Notes: a model not told the origin generated them from the sequence alone. DNA of 32,574 bases from an uncultured Bacillota bacterium (GCA_937973635.1 CALJJZ010000086.1:1-32574), one strand, 5' to 3'. Positions 15,286 through 22,917 are shown, numbered from the stretch's first letter. A program made the numbers and translations.

Positions 15286-16402
15286 TTAGCAGCGGTTAGA
15301 GGGGAACATTTTTACCAGTTCCATCTTGGAGTTAATATTTAATTTTTGATAAATATTTTTAACATGGTACTTTAAGGTGTTCTCGCTGATATAAAGTTTT
15401 TTTGCTATACCTTTATAGGTATAACCGCACAGGAGCAATTTAATTACTTCCATTTCCTTGGCCGTAAGGTGATAGTTTTCCTTGAAGTCCAGGAAAGCTT
15501 TACCCGGTTTATCTTCCGGGGCTTCCGTAAATTTAATGAGGAAGGGATGATTTTGGAGCTGCCGGAAAAGCTGTACATTCAGGATGGGGAGCAAGATTAA
15601 GACAGCAAAGATGACAACCAGGGCAAGGGAGGATACCGTGAGGTATTCGCTCCCGTAATAGCTGATCCTGTCACCTGCAATGCTGCCGGTCAGGATCCCT
15701 AAAACGTTCATAGACAGCCCGGTACATCAACCCCGAATTTATGGTAATAACAAAAATAAAGAGGCAAAAAAAAATAAAGGGTTTGGCCGTGGCCGTAATT
15801 TGCCGGGGCAGCTCCGTAATGTCGATTTTACTGAAAACCTTTTTCCCGGGAGCGGTTTGCAGTTTAAAGAAAATATACGCCGCCGCTGCCAGGGCAGCCA
15901 CAGCAGCAGCGAGGCCGAGTTCGGCCGATATTTTGACCGCCAGCACGTTGACGGCGATCATTTAAATATTAGAGAAAATAAGCACATCTGCCGCTGTTCT
16001 AAAACGTTGTTCCGGAGCAAAATAGTTTTTAAAACAGTACCCCCAGCCGGCCACCACCAGGCCCGAACAGTATGCCAGCACGACAATTGCCGGCTGCCAT
16101 AGCCGGGTAAAGGGAAGGTAAAAAAGAAGACTTCCAGCCAGAGAAACGCAGGTAGCCATAAAGATTACTCTCTGGGCGGCGGTCAGGTTTTTCAGCAGAA
16201 AACCGGCGCTAAACAAGCCGACAAAAGCCGTGAAGACGGCGGCAGCGGCAAGGGCTGCGCCGTCTGCTGCCGCCTTTGCTGCCAGGGCGTACAGGATCTG
16301 TCCTTCAAAAAGAAAAGATAGATTCCAGGCGCTGAAGCAACAGAAGCCGATAAGGGAGAGGCCTCCCCGGGTCAGTTTTTTTTTCAAAATTATAGTTCCC
16401 AT
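15286..16402 (-). pseudogene. Membrane-anchored LuxR-family regulator, broken
   Basis: One gene in three pieces. 16402-15962: four membrane helices, ending ...DVLIFSNI then TAA (15962-15964). 15961-about 15711: same frame after the stop, helices LAAAVAALAAAAYIF and FIFFCLFIFVITINSG, ending by frameshift. 15711-15286: last helix SSLALVVIFAVLILLPIL, then a LuxR helix-turn-helix, LTAKEMEVIKLLLCGYTYKG and ISENTLKYHVKNIYQKLNIN. Full members have about 12 helices and 480-500 residues; here about four helices are missing at the second junction, so a deletion accompanies the frameshift. Such regulators often sit beside anaerobic oxidoreductases, like the two fragments nearby. Confidence 0.82.
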
Positions 16403-16849
16403 CTGTCTATGTTTATACCCTATTTTTCTAAGGAGCTGCTTTTTAAGGACGTCTTTTTGCGTCTTTTTCTATTTATGGTCTGCTTTCTGCCCTGGGGAAA
16501 TTTTATTTTTCATTGCAAAGATTGGGACTATTATAACAAATACTGGAATTGCCCGCAAGAACCATTTGTCAAATAACAGCGAGAGGACAAGGGCCGTCTC
16601 CCTATCTTGTTCAGGGGAAGTTGTTTGAAGATAGGCCTAAAAAGCCGTTTGCTGTCCCGCCAAACATGACGGCTGGATGTACATGTTTGACCACCATGCC
16701 TTCTTCCACAGCAGGCTCTCTTACCTGGCTGGAAATAGAATTTTTTGGGGCGGTTTCTGGCGGCTTTGCAGGAGATCGGCCCTCTGGTGCCGAATAATTT
16801 TATCAGTAACACAATATTTACTTTTGATAACACTACTGGAGGGTTCGAG
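16403..16849 (+). other. 447-bp gap before fmdE with two leader hairpins
   Basis: No credible gene is seen. Two hairpins stand out: CCTATCTT (16601-16608) / AAGATAGG (16628-16635), and AGCCGT (16643-16648) / ACGGCT (16669-16674) with a TTTG/CAAA extension inside. A leader of over 180 nt may therefore be made. No riboswitch class could be matched by eye, and no terminator stem was found between the hairpins and fmdE. Confidence 0.35.
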
Positions 16850-17470
16850 ATGTGCAGGGAAAAAACACCATGGGAACGGGCCGTGGAATTTCACGGCCAT
16901 ACCTGCATGGGGCTGGCTGTGGGCTTCCGGGTAGCGGAGGCGGCGCTGCAGGCCCTGGGAAATAAACGGGATGTGGACGAAGAGATGGTGGCCGTTGTGG
17001 AAAATGACAGCTGTGCTGTGGATGCCATCCAGGTAATAACGGGCTGTACCGTGGGGAAAGGGAACATGATCCTACGCGATTACGGCAAACACGGCTATAC
17101 CTTTGCTTTGCGGAAGCAGAAAAAAGCAGTGCGTGTTCTGGCGAAATTCCCTGTCGGGCCTAAGCGGGCGGAACTGATGGCGCTGCGCCAGAAAGTCTCT
17201 GCTGGCGAAGCTTCTAAAGAGGAGCAGGCCCTTTTGCAGGAGCTGGGCAGAGAGCAGCTTGAAAGTTATTTTGCCCAGCCCCTGGAGGAGGTCTGCGAGG
17301 TCAAAGAAGTACCCTTTGACCTGCCGGAAAAAGCGCGTATCTTCCCTTCGGTAACCTGCGCCAGCTGCGGCGAGGAAGTGATGGAGCCCCGGGCCCGCCT
17401 GAAAAACGGCAAGCCCGTCTGTCTACCCTGTGCTGAAAAGTACGGACGGGGCTGGGGGGGCGGCTGCTAG
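16850..17470 (+). CDS. fmdE: FmdE family (formylmethanofuran dehydrogenase subunit E-like) protein
   Basis: 206 residues. The N-terminal FmdE domain contains FHGHTCMGLAVGFRVA (H15, H17, C19) and later VVENDSCAVDAIQVITGCT, residues that bind a metal in this family. A C-terminal zinc ribbon (TCASCGEEV ... PVCLPCAEKY) follows. Despite the name, stand-alone FmdE proteins in bacteria lack the methanogenesis enzyme; they occur with molybdenum/tungsten enzymes and their role is not settled. ATG 16850 follows CTGGAGGG. It is monocistronic, ended by the terminator at 17567. The neighbouring oxidoreductase remnants fit a molybdenum-linked past. Confidence 0.9.
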   Translation: MCREKTPWERAVEFHGHTCMGLAVGFRVAEAALQALGNKRDVDEEMVAVVENDSCAVDAIQVITGCTVGKGNMILRDYGKHGYTFALRKQKKAVRVLAKFPVGPKRAELMALRQKVSAGEASKEEQALLQELGREQLESYFAQPLEEVCEVKEVPFDLPEKARIFPSVTCASCGEEVMEPRARLKNGKPVCLPCAEKYGRGWGGGC

Positions 17471-17566
17471 CAGGCCGGGTCCGTACCACGGCCCAAAATA
17501 AAGGGAAAGGCAAGAGAATGATTTTTCTGCCTGGGATCCCGATGGAAGTATTTCGCCTGCTAGATA

Positions 17567-17620
17567 AAAAGGGGTGTAGGGTTATGCTCAGCAATTCCTG
17601 TACCCCTTTTATATTTTTTA
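17567..17620 (+). terminator. Intrinsic terminator of fmdE
   Basis: AAAAGGGGTGTAGG (17567-17580) pairs with CCTGTACCCCTTTT (17597-17610), followed by an AT-rich tract with TTTTTT. The remaining gap to yedF (17621-17825) holds no gene; it carries the palindrome at 17730-17744. Confidence 0.85.
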
Positions 17621-17729
17621 TATTTTATATCTTGAATATCTTGAGCTTCCCTGTGCCGGGGCTTGTTGTTGCCAATTATGAGGCTGTAAAAAGGGTTATA
17701 GGTGTAAATTAATCAAAGGGGTTGTGTCC

Positions 17730-17744
17730 ATAGAAAGATTCTAT
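17730..17744. promoter_or_regulatory. 15-bp palindromic operator upstream of yedF
   Basis: ATAGAA-AGA-TTCTAT, perfect arms with a 3-nt centre, T-N11-A spacing (T17731, A17743). It has the same ATAGA-N5-TCTAT frame as the yedE site, about 80 bp before the yedF start. Confidence 0.5.
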
Positions 17745-17825
17745 TAGCCAGGGCAGTATGCTTCTGCTATGCTCAAAAAGGGAAGTCGGCTTTAATTTTA
17801 TGGCTCAAAGAGGAGGGTTCTGCTA

Positions 17826-18452
17826 TTGCAGCGTAAAGAAATCGACAACAGGGGTTTAGCCTGCCCTCAGCCAGTGGTCAATACCAAAAAAGCCTTGGCT
17901 GAGCTGGCCGGGGAAGGTTCTCAAGCTTTTATGCTAACAGTCATTGTGGACAACGAGGCGGCCAAGGAAAACGTCAGCCGCTATGCCCGGGCGGCGGGGC
18001 ATCAGGTCTCGGTGGAAGAAAAAGAAGACGGTACCTATATCTTTATTCAAAATAAAACTACGGATGACCTGGAGGTCGGAGAGCTTTCCTGCGGCGAGGC
18101 CGGCCAAACACAGAGGGGAACAGTCTTTCTCATTACTTCCGCCACGCTAGGCCAGGGCAGCGAAGAGCTAGGAAAAATCTTAATGCGCAGCTTTATTTTT
18201 GCCCTGAAAGAAGGCGGCGTTTTGCCTGCCAAGATGCTGTTTTTAAACAGCGGCGTCTTCCTCACGACGGAAGGGAGCCCCGTTTTGGACGAGCTGAAGG
18301 AGCTGGCGGCAAGGGGCACGGAGGTCTTCTCCTGCGGCACCTGCCTGGATTTTTACCAGCTTAAAGAGAAGCTGCAGGTGGGCCAGGTAACCAACATGTA
18401 TGATACGGTGGAAAATATAAGTTCTGCTGCGTTTAAATGTATTACCCTCTAA
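17826..18452 (+). CDS. yedF: YedF, selenium-associated sulfurtransferase-like protein
   Basis: A 208-residue two-domain protein. Residues 1-75 are a TusA-like domain with the active C13-P-Q-P (GLACPQPVVNTKKAL). From about residue 95 is a DsrE-like domain: GTVFLITSATLGQGSEELGK, FLNSGVFLTTEGSPVLDELK, and the conserved FSCGTCLDFYQL cysteine pair. This fused form is the hallmark of selenium-using genomes and is thought to handle selenide or perselenide for SelD. Start TTG 17826 follows GAGGAGGG by 8 nt. Convergent with the LysR gene 27 bp away. Confidence 0.92.
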   Translation: MQRKEIDNRGLACPQPVVNTKKALAELAGEGSQAFMLTVIVDNEAAKENVSRYARAAGHQVSVEEKEDGTYIFIQNKTTDDLEVGELSCGEAGQTQRGTVFLITSATLGQGSEELGKILMRSFIFALKEGGVLPAKMLFLNSGVFLTTEGSPVLDELKELAARGTEVFSCGTCLDFYQLKEKLQVGQVTNMYDTVENISSAAFKCITL

Positions 18453-18479
18453 AGAGGGCCGGAGCTTTGTTCTTTTTAG

Positions 18480-19403
18480 TTATGATTTTAAAGGTGCTGC
18501 AGCGTGCCCGGGGGAGAGGGAGAGGAGGCTTTTGCTGTAAGTGATGAATTCAAAGAGGTAAGGGGGCTGGGTTTTCTTTTTGTTATAGGCGAAGTAAAAG
18601 GTGCGTTTTTCTTTAAGCTCTTTTAGCCTGTAGGCGTTAATGTAACCGCTTTGCTGGTAATCCAGGGCGGCGATCTCCGAGATGATAGCCAGCCCCATCC
18701 CTTCCCTGACGGCCTGCTTGATGGATTGGACGTTGTCAAAGTAGGCGCTGGCGCGCAGGCGGGTTAAGGAGATGCCCGCCTGTCTGAGCATTTTCTCTAG
18801 GACCGCCTGGGTGCCCGAACCGGGCTTCCGGAGGATAAACTGGTAGTGCAACAGGGAATGGAGGGAAAGGGGTTCTTTGAAGCTTAAATTTTGGGGGGTG
18901 ATCAAGACCAGGTCCTCCTCCAAAAGGGTTATATATTCCAGCCTTTCGGTGAAATATTTTTCGCCCAGGATGCCCAGGTCTGCATAGTTTTTGAGCAGGC
19001 TCTCCGCCACGATTTCGGAGCTGTTTTGGGAGAGGGTAAAGGAGATCCCCGGGTACCTTAATGAAAATTGGGAGATGAGAAAGGGGGCAAGGTACTGGGC
19101 CGGGACCGTGCCTGCCCCCAGGCGGAGCGTCCCTTCTACCCTGCCTGTCCATTCTTTTAAGTCCCAGAGGGCCGTTTCCTGGAGCTTTAACAACTCCCGG
19201 CTCCAGTAATAGAGGCGCTCCCCAAAAGGGGTGAGCACCACCTCTTTCCCCAGGCGGTCAAAGATCTTTTGCCCGAAATGTTTTTCCAGGCTGCTGATGT
19301 GGGTGCTTACTGTGGATTGGCTGAGGAAGATCTCTTCCGCGGCTTTGGAAAAACTTTTTTTCTCTGCTACCTGGACAAAGATAGAAAGTTGGTGCAGCTG
19401 CAC
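18480..19403 (-). CDS. LysR-family regulator linked to selenium genes
   Basis: 307 residues. The winged helix-turn-helix (about 1-60) reads FSKAAEEIFLSQSTVSTHIS then LEKHFGQKIFDR. The rest is a LysR substrate-binding domain of the CysB-like type (GTLRLGAGTVPAQYLAPFL, LRKPGSGTQAVLEKML, VREGMGLAIISEIAAL). Start GTG 19403 follows GGAGGG by 6 nt. It lies 34 bp after the second DUF3343 gene in the same direction, so they are probably cotranscribed. LysR genes of this branch are known beside yedE/yedF/selD; the shared palindromes at 5327 and 17730 are candidate targets. Effector presumably a sulfur or selenium compound. Confidence 0.9.
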   Translation of the reverse strand: MQLHQLSIFVQVAEKKSFSKAAEEIFLSQSTVSTHISSLEKHFGQKIFDRLGKEVVLTPFGERLYYWSRELLKLQETALWDLKEWTGRVEGTLRLGAGTVPAQYLAPFLISQFSLRYPGISFTLSQNSSEIVAESLLKNYADLGILGEKYFTERLEYITLLEEDLVLITPQNLSFKEPLSLHSLLHYQFILRKPGSGTQAVLEKMLRQAGISLTRLRASAYFDNVQSIKQAVREGMGLAIISEIAALDYQQSGYINAYRLKELKEKRTFYFAYNKKKTQPPYLFEFITYSKSLLSLSPGHAAAPLKS

Positions 19404-19437
19404 AGTTCACCCTCCACACAGAGGCTTAACTCCTTTT

Positions 19438-19689
19438 TTATCCCCTGGCAAGTTGCTTCCTTGTCTCTGCAAGGCAATGGATACCACTATAGCTGACGTT
19501 ATGTTCCTGCAAAACCTTTTTAATCGGTTCTACCTCTGCCTTTTCACAGCGCAGGGCGATGCCGCAGCTCGTGCTGAGGGCACGGGGCACCGGGACCATG
19601 GCAAAGGGGCAGGGTGTATTTTGCAGGACCCGTTCAGCTTTGAGGGCAAAAAACATGGTGGGAAAAGTAAAATACCAGAGATTGGACAC
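19438..19689 (-). CDS. DUF3343 protein (putative Se/S carrier), copy 2
   Basis: An 83-residue DUF3343 protein, WYFTFPTMFFALKAERVL then AMVPVPRALSTSCGIALRC and a short C-terminal part, without the Gly/Pro tail of copy 1. The paired cysteines in SCG-x-ALRC are conserved. Start is GTG 19689, with AGGAGGG about 11 nt before it. First gene of a probable two-gene unit with the LysR regulator. Only moderately similar to copy 1, so not a recent duplicate. Confidence 0.85.
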   Translation of the reverse strand: MSNLWYFTFPTMFFALKAERVLQNTPCPFAMVPVPRALSTSCGIALRCEKAEVEPIKKVLQEHNVSYSGIHCLAETRKQLARG

Positions 19690-19857
19690 CGCCGCCTAGC
19701 CCTCCTGTTGGCAAAAGCATTAATGGTTTGTGCCTTTAATCAGCCGGCCCTTCTCTTTTTATTATAAAGAAAAAGGATGCTTTTTGTGATTGCTATTTGA
19801 AATGGGAAAGGCACTTCGTATCGTTGTTTTAAATAAGGGGGATCCTTTTTTAGCTAT

Positions 19858-19900
19858 TGATATATCAGATAAGAGGCCAAGGATTATATTGAATAAATAT
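19858..19900. promoter_or_regulatory. Palindromes between divergent DUF3343-LysR and the double-cubane gene
   Basis: Two elements: TGATATATCA (19858-19867), a perfect 10-bp palindrome, and ATATT-GAATA-AATAT (19886-19900), inverted 5-bp arms with ATA-N9-TAT spacing like the yedE and yedF sites. The arms do not match ATAGA/TCTAT, so these are weaker candidates. The region is AT-rich, so chance palindromes are possible. Confidence 0.25.
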
Positions 19901-19936
19901 ATTGGTAAGGGGTAGGCTTACATGCTATCTTAATGC

Positions 19937-20986
19937 TTGGCTGGGCCAAGGGTGGCGCATTTTTCCCCAGTGCCCGGCGCTATTCCCGTGGGCCTATGCG
20001 GCACGCGGGAGGAGCCCATTGCGGCGGCGGAAGAGACCCTACCCCGCAACCTCTGCCCCTTGATCAAGTCTTCTTACGGTTTTGCCGTTACCGATACCTG
20101 CCCCTATTTCTTTTTCTCCGACTTGATCGTGGGAGAGACCACCTGTGACGGCAAGAAGAAGATGTTTGAGCTCTTGAATAAAATTAAGCCGGTGCACGTG
20201 ATGCAGCTGCCTTACAGCAAGGGTGATGGAGCTGCTTTGGAGCTCTGGATCGCGGAGATCAGGCGCTTGCGGGAAAGGATGGAAAGGGAATTCCACACAA
20301 AAATACAGGACGAGGAGATCTGGCAGGCCATCGAGCTGGTGGAGCGGGAAAGGAGGGCCTTGAAGGCCCTCTGCGACCTGAATAAACTGGACCCGCCGCC
20401 GCTGCGCGGCCTGGAGCTCTTGTCCGTGCTGTGGTCGAAATCATTCAGCGCCGATATGCACGAAATCAACCGGATGTTGGAGGAATTGGAGGCAGCGTAT
20501 CAAGAAAGGATTGAAGAAGGGACGTTAAACGTCCCGGCTGTTCCTGCCCGGCCCCGCGTGCTACTTACCGGTTGCCCTGTGGGCATGGGCAGCGAAAAAG
20601 TGATCCGCCTGATGGAAGAGCTGGGGGGTGTTGTCGTGGCCATGGAAAACTGCACCGGCTATAAGACGCTGGAGCTGCAGGTGGAGAAAAAGTACGACGA
20701 CCCTGTGGTGGCCCTAGCCCACAAATATATCCAGATACCCTGTTCCTGTATGAGCCCCAACGAGTACAGGTTTGAGCTCCTTGGGCGCATGATGGAAGAG
20801 TTCAAAGTCCAGGCCGTGGTGGACTTGACCTGGCAGGCCTGCCATACTTATAATATTGAAGCTGCGGCCGTGCAAAGGCTGGTCAAGGCGAGGGGCGTAC
20901 CTTACCTGCACCTGGAGAGCGACTATTCAAGTTCAGACCTGGGGAACTTACGGGTGCGCTTGGGAGCCCTGCTGGAGATGGTCTAG
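19937..20986 (+). CDS. 2-hydroxyacyl-CoA dehydratase / double-cubane cluster protein, N-terminally short
   Basis: 349 codons of the HgdB/YjiM-type family that carries a double-cubane or related Fe-S cluster. Seen: GAIPVGLCGTREEPIAAAEE, LPRNLCPLIKSSYGFAV, TDTCPYFFFSDL, GETTCDGKKKM; second half LLTGCPVGMGS, MENCTGY, IPCSCMSPNEYR and WQACHTYN. All these cysteines are kept. The N-terminus before GAIPVGLCG is only about 15 residues; relatives usually have about 50-60 more. An ATG with a ribosome site (19922) is followed by TAA after three codons, so translation must start at TTG 19937, GTG 19952 or later. No ATPase activator partner is adjacent. May be a decaying gene. Confidence 0.72.
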   Translation: MAGPRVAHFSPVPGAIPVGLCGTREEPIAAAEETLPRNLCPLIKSSYGFAVTDTCPYFFFSDLIVGETTCDGKKKMFELLNKIKPVHVMQLPYSKGDGAALELWIAEIRRLRERMEREFHTKIQDEEIWQAIELVERERRALKALCDLNKLDPPPLRGLELLSVLWSKSFSADMHEINRMLEELEAAYQERIEEGTLNVPAVPARPRVLLTGCPVGMGSEKVIRLMEELGGVVVAMENCTGYKTLELQVEKKYDDPVVALAHKYIQIPCSCMSPNEYRFELLGRMMEEFKVQAVVDLTWQACHTYNIEAAAVQRLVKARGVPYLHLESDYSSSDLGNLRVRLGALLEMV

Positions 20987-21136
20987 GCTAATTTTCTAGC
21001 GGTATTTTGCTGAGGAAACTTTTTAGCGGTAAAAATGTTGCTGCTGCGGGGGATAAGTCCCGGACCAGAGCAGGACCTTTTTAGCCCGCCTCGTGCTCGT
21101 GGAAAAGGGATCGTACGCTTAGCTTAGTTTCAAAAG

Positions 21137-21162
21137 AGGCCCGGGTTCCGCTCCCCGGGCCT
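21137..21162 (-). terminator. Intrinsic terminator immediately after selD
   Basis: AGGCCCGGG (21137-21145) / CCCGGGCCT (21154-21162), followed on the minus strand by CTTTTG. It starts at the base next to the selD stop and could also serve the plus-strand gene ending at 20986. Confidence 0.7.
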
Positions 21163-22212
21163 TTAATATACCACTATCTTTGCTGCGGGGGCGGCGGTAA
21201 TCGTGCCGATTGCTTTCCCCTCTGCTCCCTGTTCCTTTAACTCGCGCAGGAGTTTTTCCAGGCGCGAGGGGGGAACGGAGATAAGCAGGCCGCCCGAGGT
21301 CTGGGGGTCGGCGAGGAGGATGAGGAAGTCTTCCAGGGCGCTGTCTTCCCTTTCCAGGAGGATGTCCTTACGGTAGAATTGGAGATTGCGGTAAGCTCCC
21401 CCGGGTAGGAAACCTTGCTCGGCCAGTTCCCGGGCGCCAGGGTAAAAGGGCACCTCTTTGGTATGGAGGCGCGCCCCGACGCCGCTGGAGATGAGCATCT
21501 CCAGCAGGTGTCCCAAAAGGCCGAAGCCGGTCACATCGGTGCAGGCGGAGACGCCAACCTGCAGCATGGCCCTGCTGGCAGCAGCATTTAAGCGTGCCAT
21601 CCCTTCCAGGGCCGCTGCCGCCTCTTTGGCGGAGAGCACGCCCCCTTTAAGGGAGGTCACAATCACGCCTGTGCCCAAGGGTTTGGTCAAGACCAGGCAG
21701 TCTCCCGGCCTGGCCCCGGAACCGGTGACCATCTTTTGCAGCTCGACTAGGCCGGTAACAGAGAGCCCGTACTTGGGTTCGTTGTCGTCCACGCTGTGCC
21801 CCCCCACCACCTCTGCGCCGGCTTCTCTGACTTTGGCCAGCCCTCCTTGCAGGATCGCCTCCATATCGTCAAGGGGGAGCTTGCAGGAGGGGAAGCAGAG
21901 GATATTTAATGCTGTCAGGGGCCTCCCGCCTACGGTATAAACATCGCTGAGGGAGTTTGCCGCAGCGATCTGCCCGAAAAGGTAGGGGTCATCGACCACG
22001 GGCGTAAAAAAATCTACGGTCTGCACCAGCGCCAGCTTATCGTTTAAGCGGTAGATGCCTGCGTCGGAAAAGTGCTGGTCCCGGTTAATATAATTGGGGT
22101 CTGTGCTTGCAGGTAGGCGACACAGGACCTGTGTCAGGGCCTCCGGCCCGATCTTGGCTGCTCACCCTGCGCTGGACGATAACGACGTCAGCCGGCATTT
22201 TCCGTCTTCCAC
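21163..22212 (-). CDS. selD: Selenide, water dikinase; selenoprotein with in-frame UGA
   Basis: Makes selenophosphate, the selenium donor for Sec-tRNA, from selenide and ATP. The frame runs from GTG 22212 (GGGAGGT ribosome site at about 22219-22225) through TGA at 22162-22164 to TAA 21163. Reading TGA as Sec gives 349 residues beginning VEDGKCRLTSLSSSAGUAAK, so U17 and K20 fall at the positions of catalytic C17 and K20 of E. coli SelD. It continues ALTQVLCRLPASTDPNYIN and QTVDFFTPVVDDPY, all conserved, then GAEVVGGHSVDDNEPKYGLS and TDVTGFGLLGHL. A caller that stops at TGA would start at Gln (about 22026) and lose the ATP-site N-terminus. The gene stands alone. Confidence 0.93.
22130..22164 (-). 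promoter_or_regulatory. Candidate bacterial SECIS element in selD
   Basis: Directly after the TGA (22162-22164) the minus strand reads GCAGCCAAGATC and then GGGCC-GGA-GGCCC (22149-22137), a compact GC stem with a G-rich apical loop about 18-20 nt past the UGA. This is the place and size expected of bacterial SECIS hairpins bound by SelB. Confidence 0.6.
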
Positions 22213-22446
22213 ATTTTTTACCTCCCTTATTTATTTGCCCTATGCTGATCATAATCATAACAGAAAAAAGCCCCAAGCTAAAATATTATTTTATAATTTA
22301 AACGGGATAATCTATTTAAAAAGCTGATGCCCGGGGTAAAAAAATGGGGCTGCCCCCTTGCCAAAAATAAGCGGCTTATGTACATTTTATAAGGTAGCAG
22401 CAATAAAAAATTTATGGCCTTTGGCACAGAGAGAAGGCGGAGCGGA

Positions 22447-22917
22447 ATGTTGAAGCTGGAGATACCGGGAAGAGGGGCCTATGTGTTCAAAAACCTGTTG
22501 CTGGACCTGAACGGGACACTGGCAGTGGACGGAGAGCTGGCTGCAGAAACGTTGTCCCTCTTAAACCAGGCGGGGGAGATCCTACAGGTCCATATCTTGA
22601 CGGCGGACACCTGGGGTCGCGCGGCGGAGCTCAAGCAGAAACTAAAAGGGGAGATCCACGTCTTTGCCGGGGAAAATATAGGCGCGGCCAAAGCAGAGTT
22701 TATTGACCGCCTGGGGCCCGAGGCGACCATTGCCGTGGGCAACGGTGATAACGACGCAGCCATGTTGCGGAAAGCGGCTATCGCCATCGCTGTACTTGGG
22801 ACGGAAGGGTGTTCTGTGAGGGCGCTGCAGTGTGCCGATCTCTTTGTAAAAGAGATCAGGGATGCCCTGATGCTTATTTTAAAGCCCAGGCGGCTGCTAG
22901 CCGGCCTTCGTTCTTAA
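22447..22917 (+). CDS. HAD-fold soluble P-type-ATPase-like protein (COG4087)
   Basis: 156 residues. Motif I is LLLDLNGTLAVDG (D20, with N22 where typical phosphatases have the second Asp). Then HILTADTWGRAAELKQ supplies motif II, and TIAVGNGDNDAAMLRKAAIA supplies motif IV. This DLNGT variant is characteristic of the small stand-alone HAD proteins called soluble P-type ATPases. Loss of the general acid Asp suggests ATPase or slow phosphatase behaviour rather than ordinary phosphatase; substrate unknown. Start ATG 22447 has GGCGGA before it; ATG 22414 is in frame but has no clear site. Confidence 0.8.
   Translation: MLKLEIPGRGAYVFKNLLLDLNGTLAVDGELAAETLSLLNQAGEILQVHILTADTWGRAAELKQKLKGEIHVFAGENIGAAKAEFIDRLGPEATIAVGNGDNDAAMLRKAAIAIAVLGTEGCSVRALQCADLFVKEIRDALMLILKPRRLLAGLRS

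Noticed and set aside
16601-16700. Molybdenum-cofactor riboswitch before fmdE
   Set aside because: Hairpins are present, but I could not match the conserved core by eye; it is kept only as an unassigned leader.
16549-16797. Several small frames in the gap before fmdE
   Set aside because: They overlap each other in different frames, cross the hairpins, and have no good ribosome site.
17518-17712. Plus-strand 64-codon frame after fmdE
   Set aside because: It contains the fmdE terminator hairpin and T-rich tract, and lacks a ribosome site.
20987-21136. tRNA-Sec or other RNA gene between the double-cubane gene and selD
   Set aside because: No long acceptor or variable arm could be folded; only weak short repeats (TAGCGGTA twice) are seen.
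22085-22276. Minus-strand 63-codon frame at the start of selD
   Set aside because: It overlaps the selD N-terminus in another frame. The selD frame through TGA gives conserved sequence with the correct catalytic residues; this one does not.
22290-22400. GGGG-CTG-CCCC element upstream of the HAD gene as a terminator
   Set aside because: The stem is only 4-5 bp, and no gene ends there on either strand.
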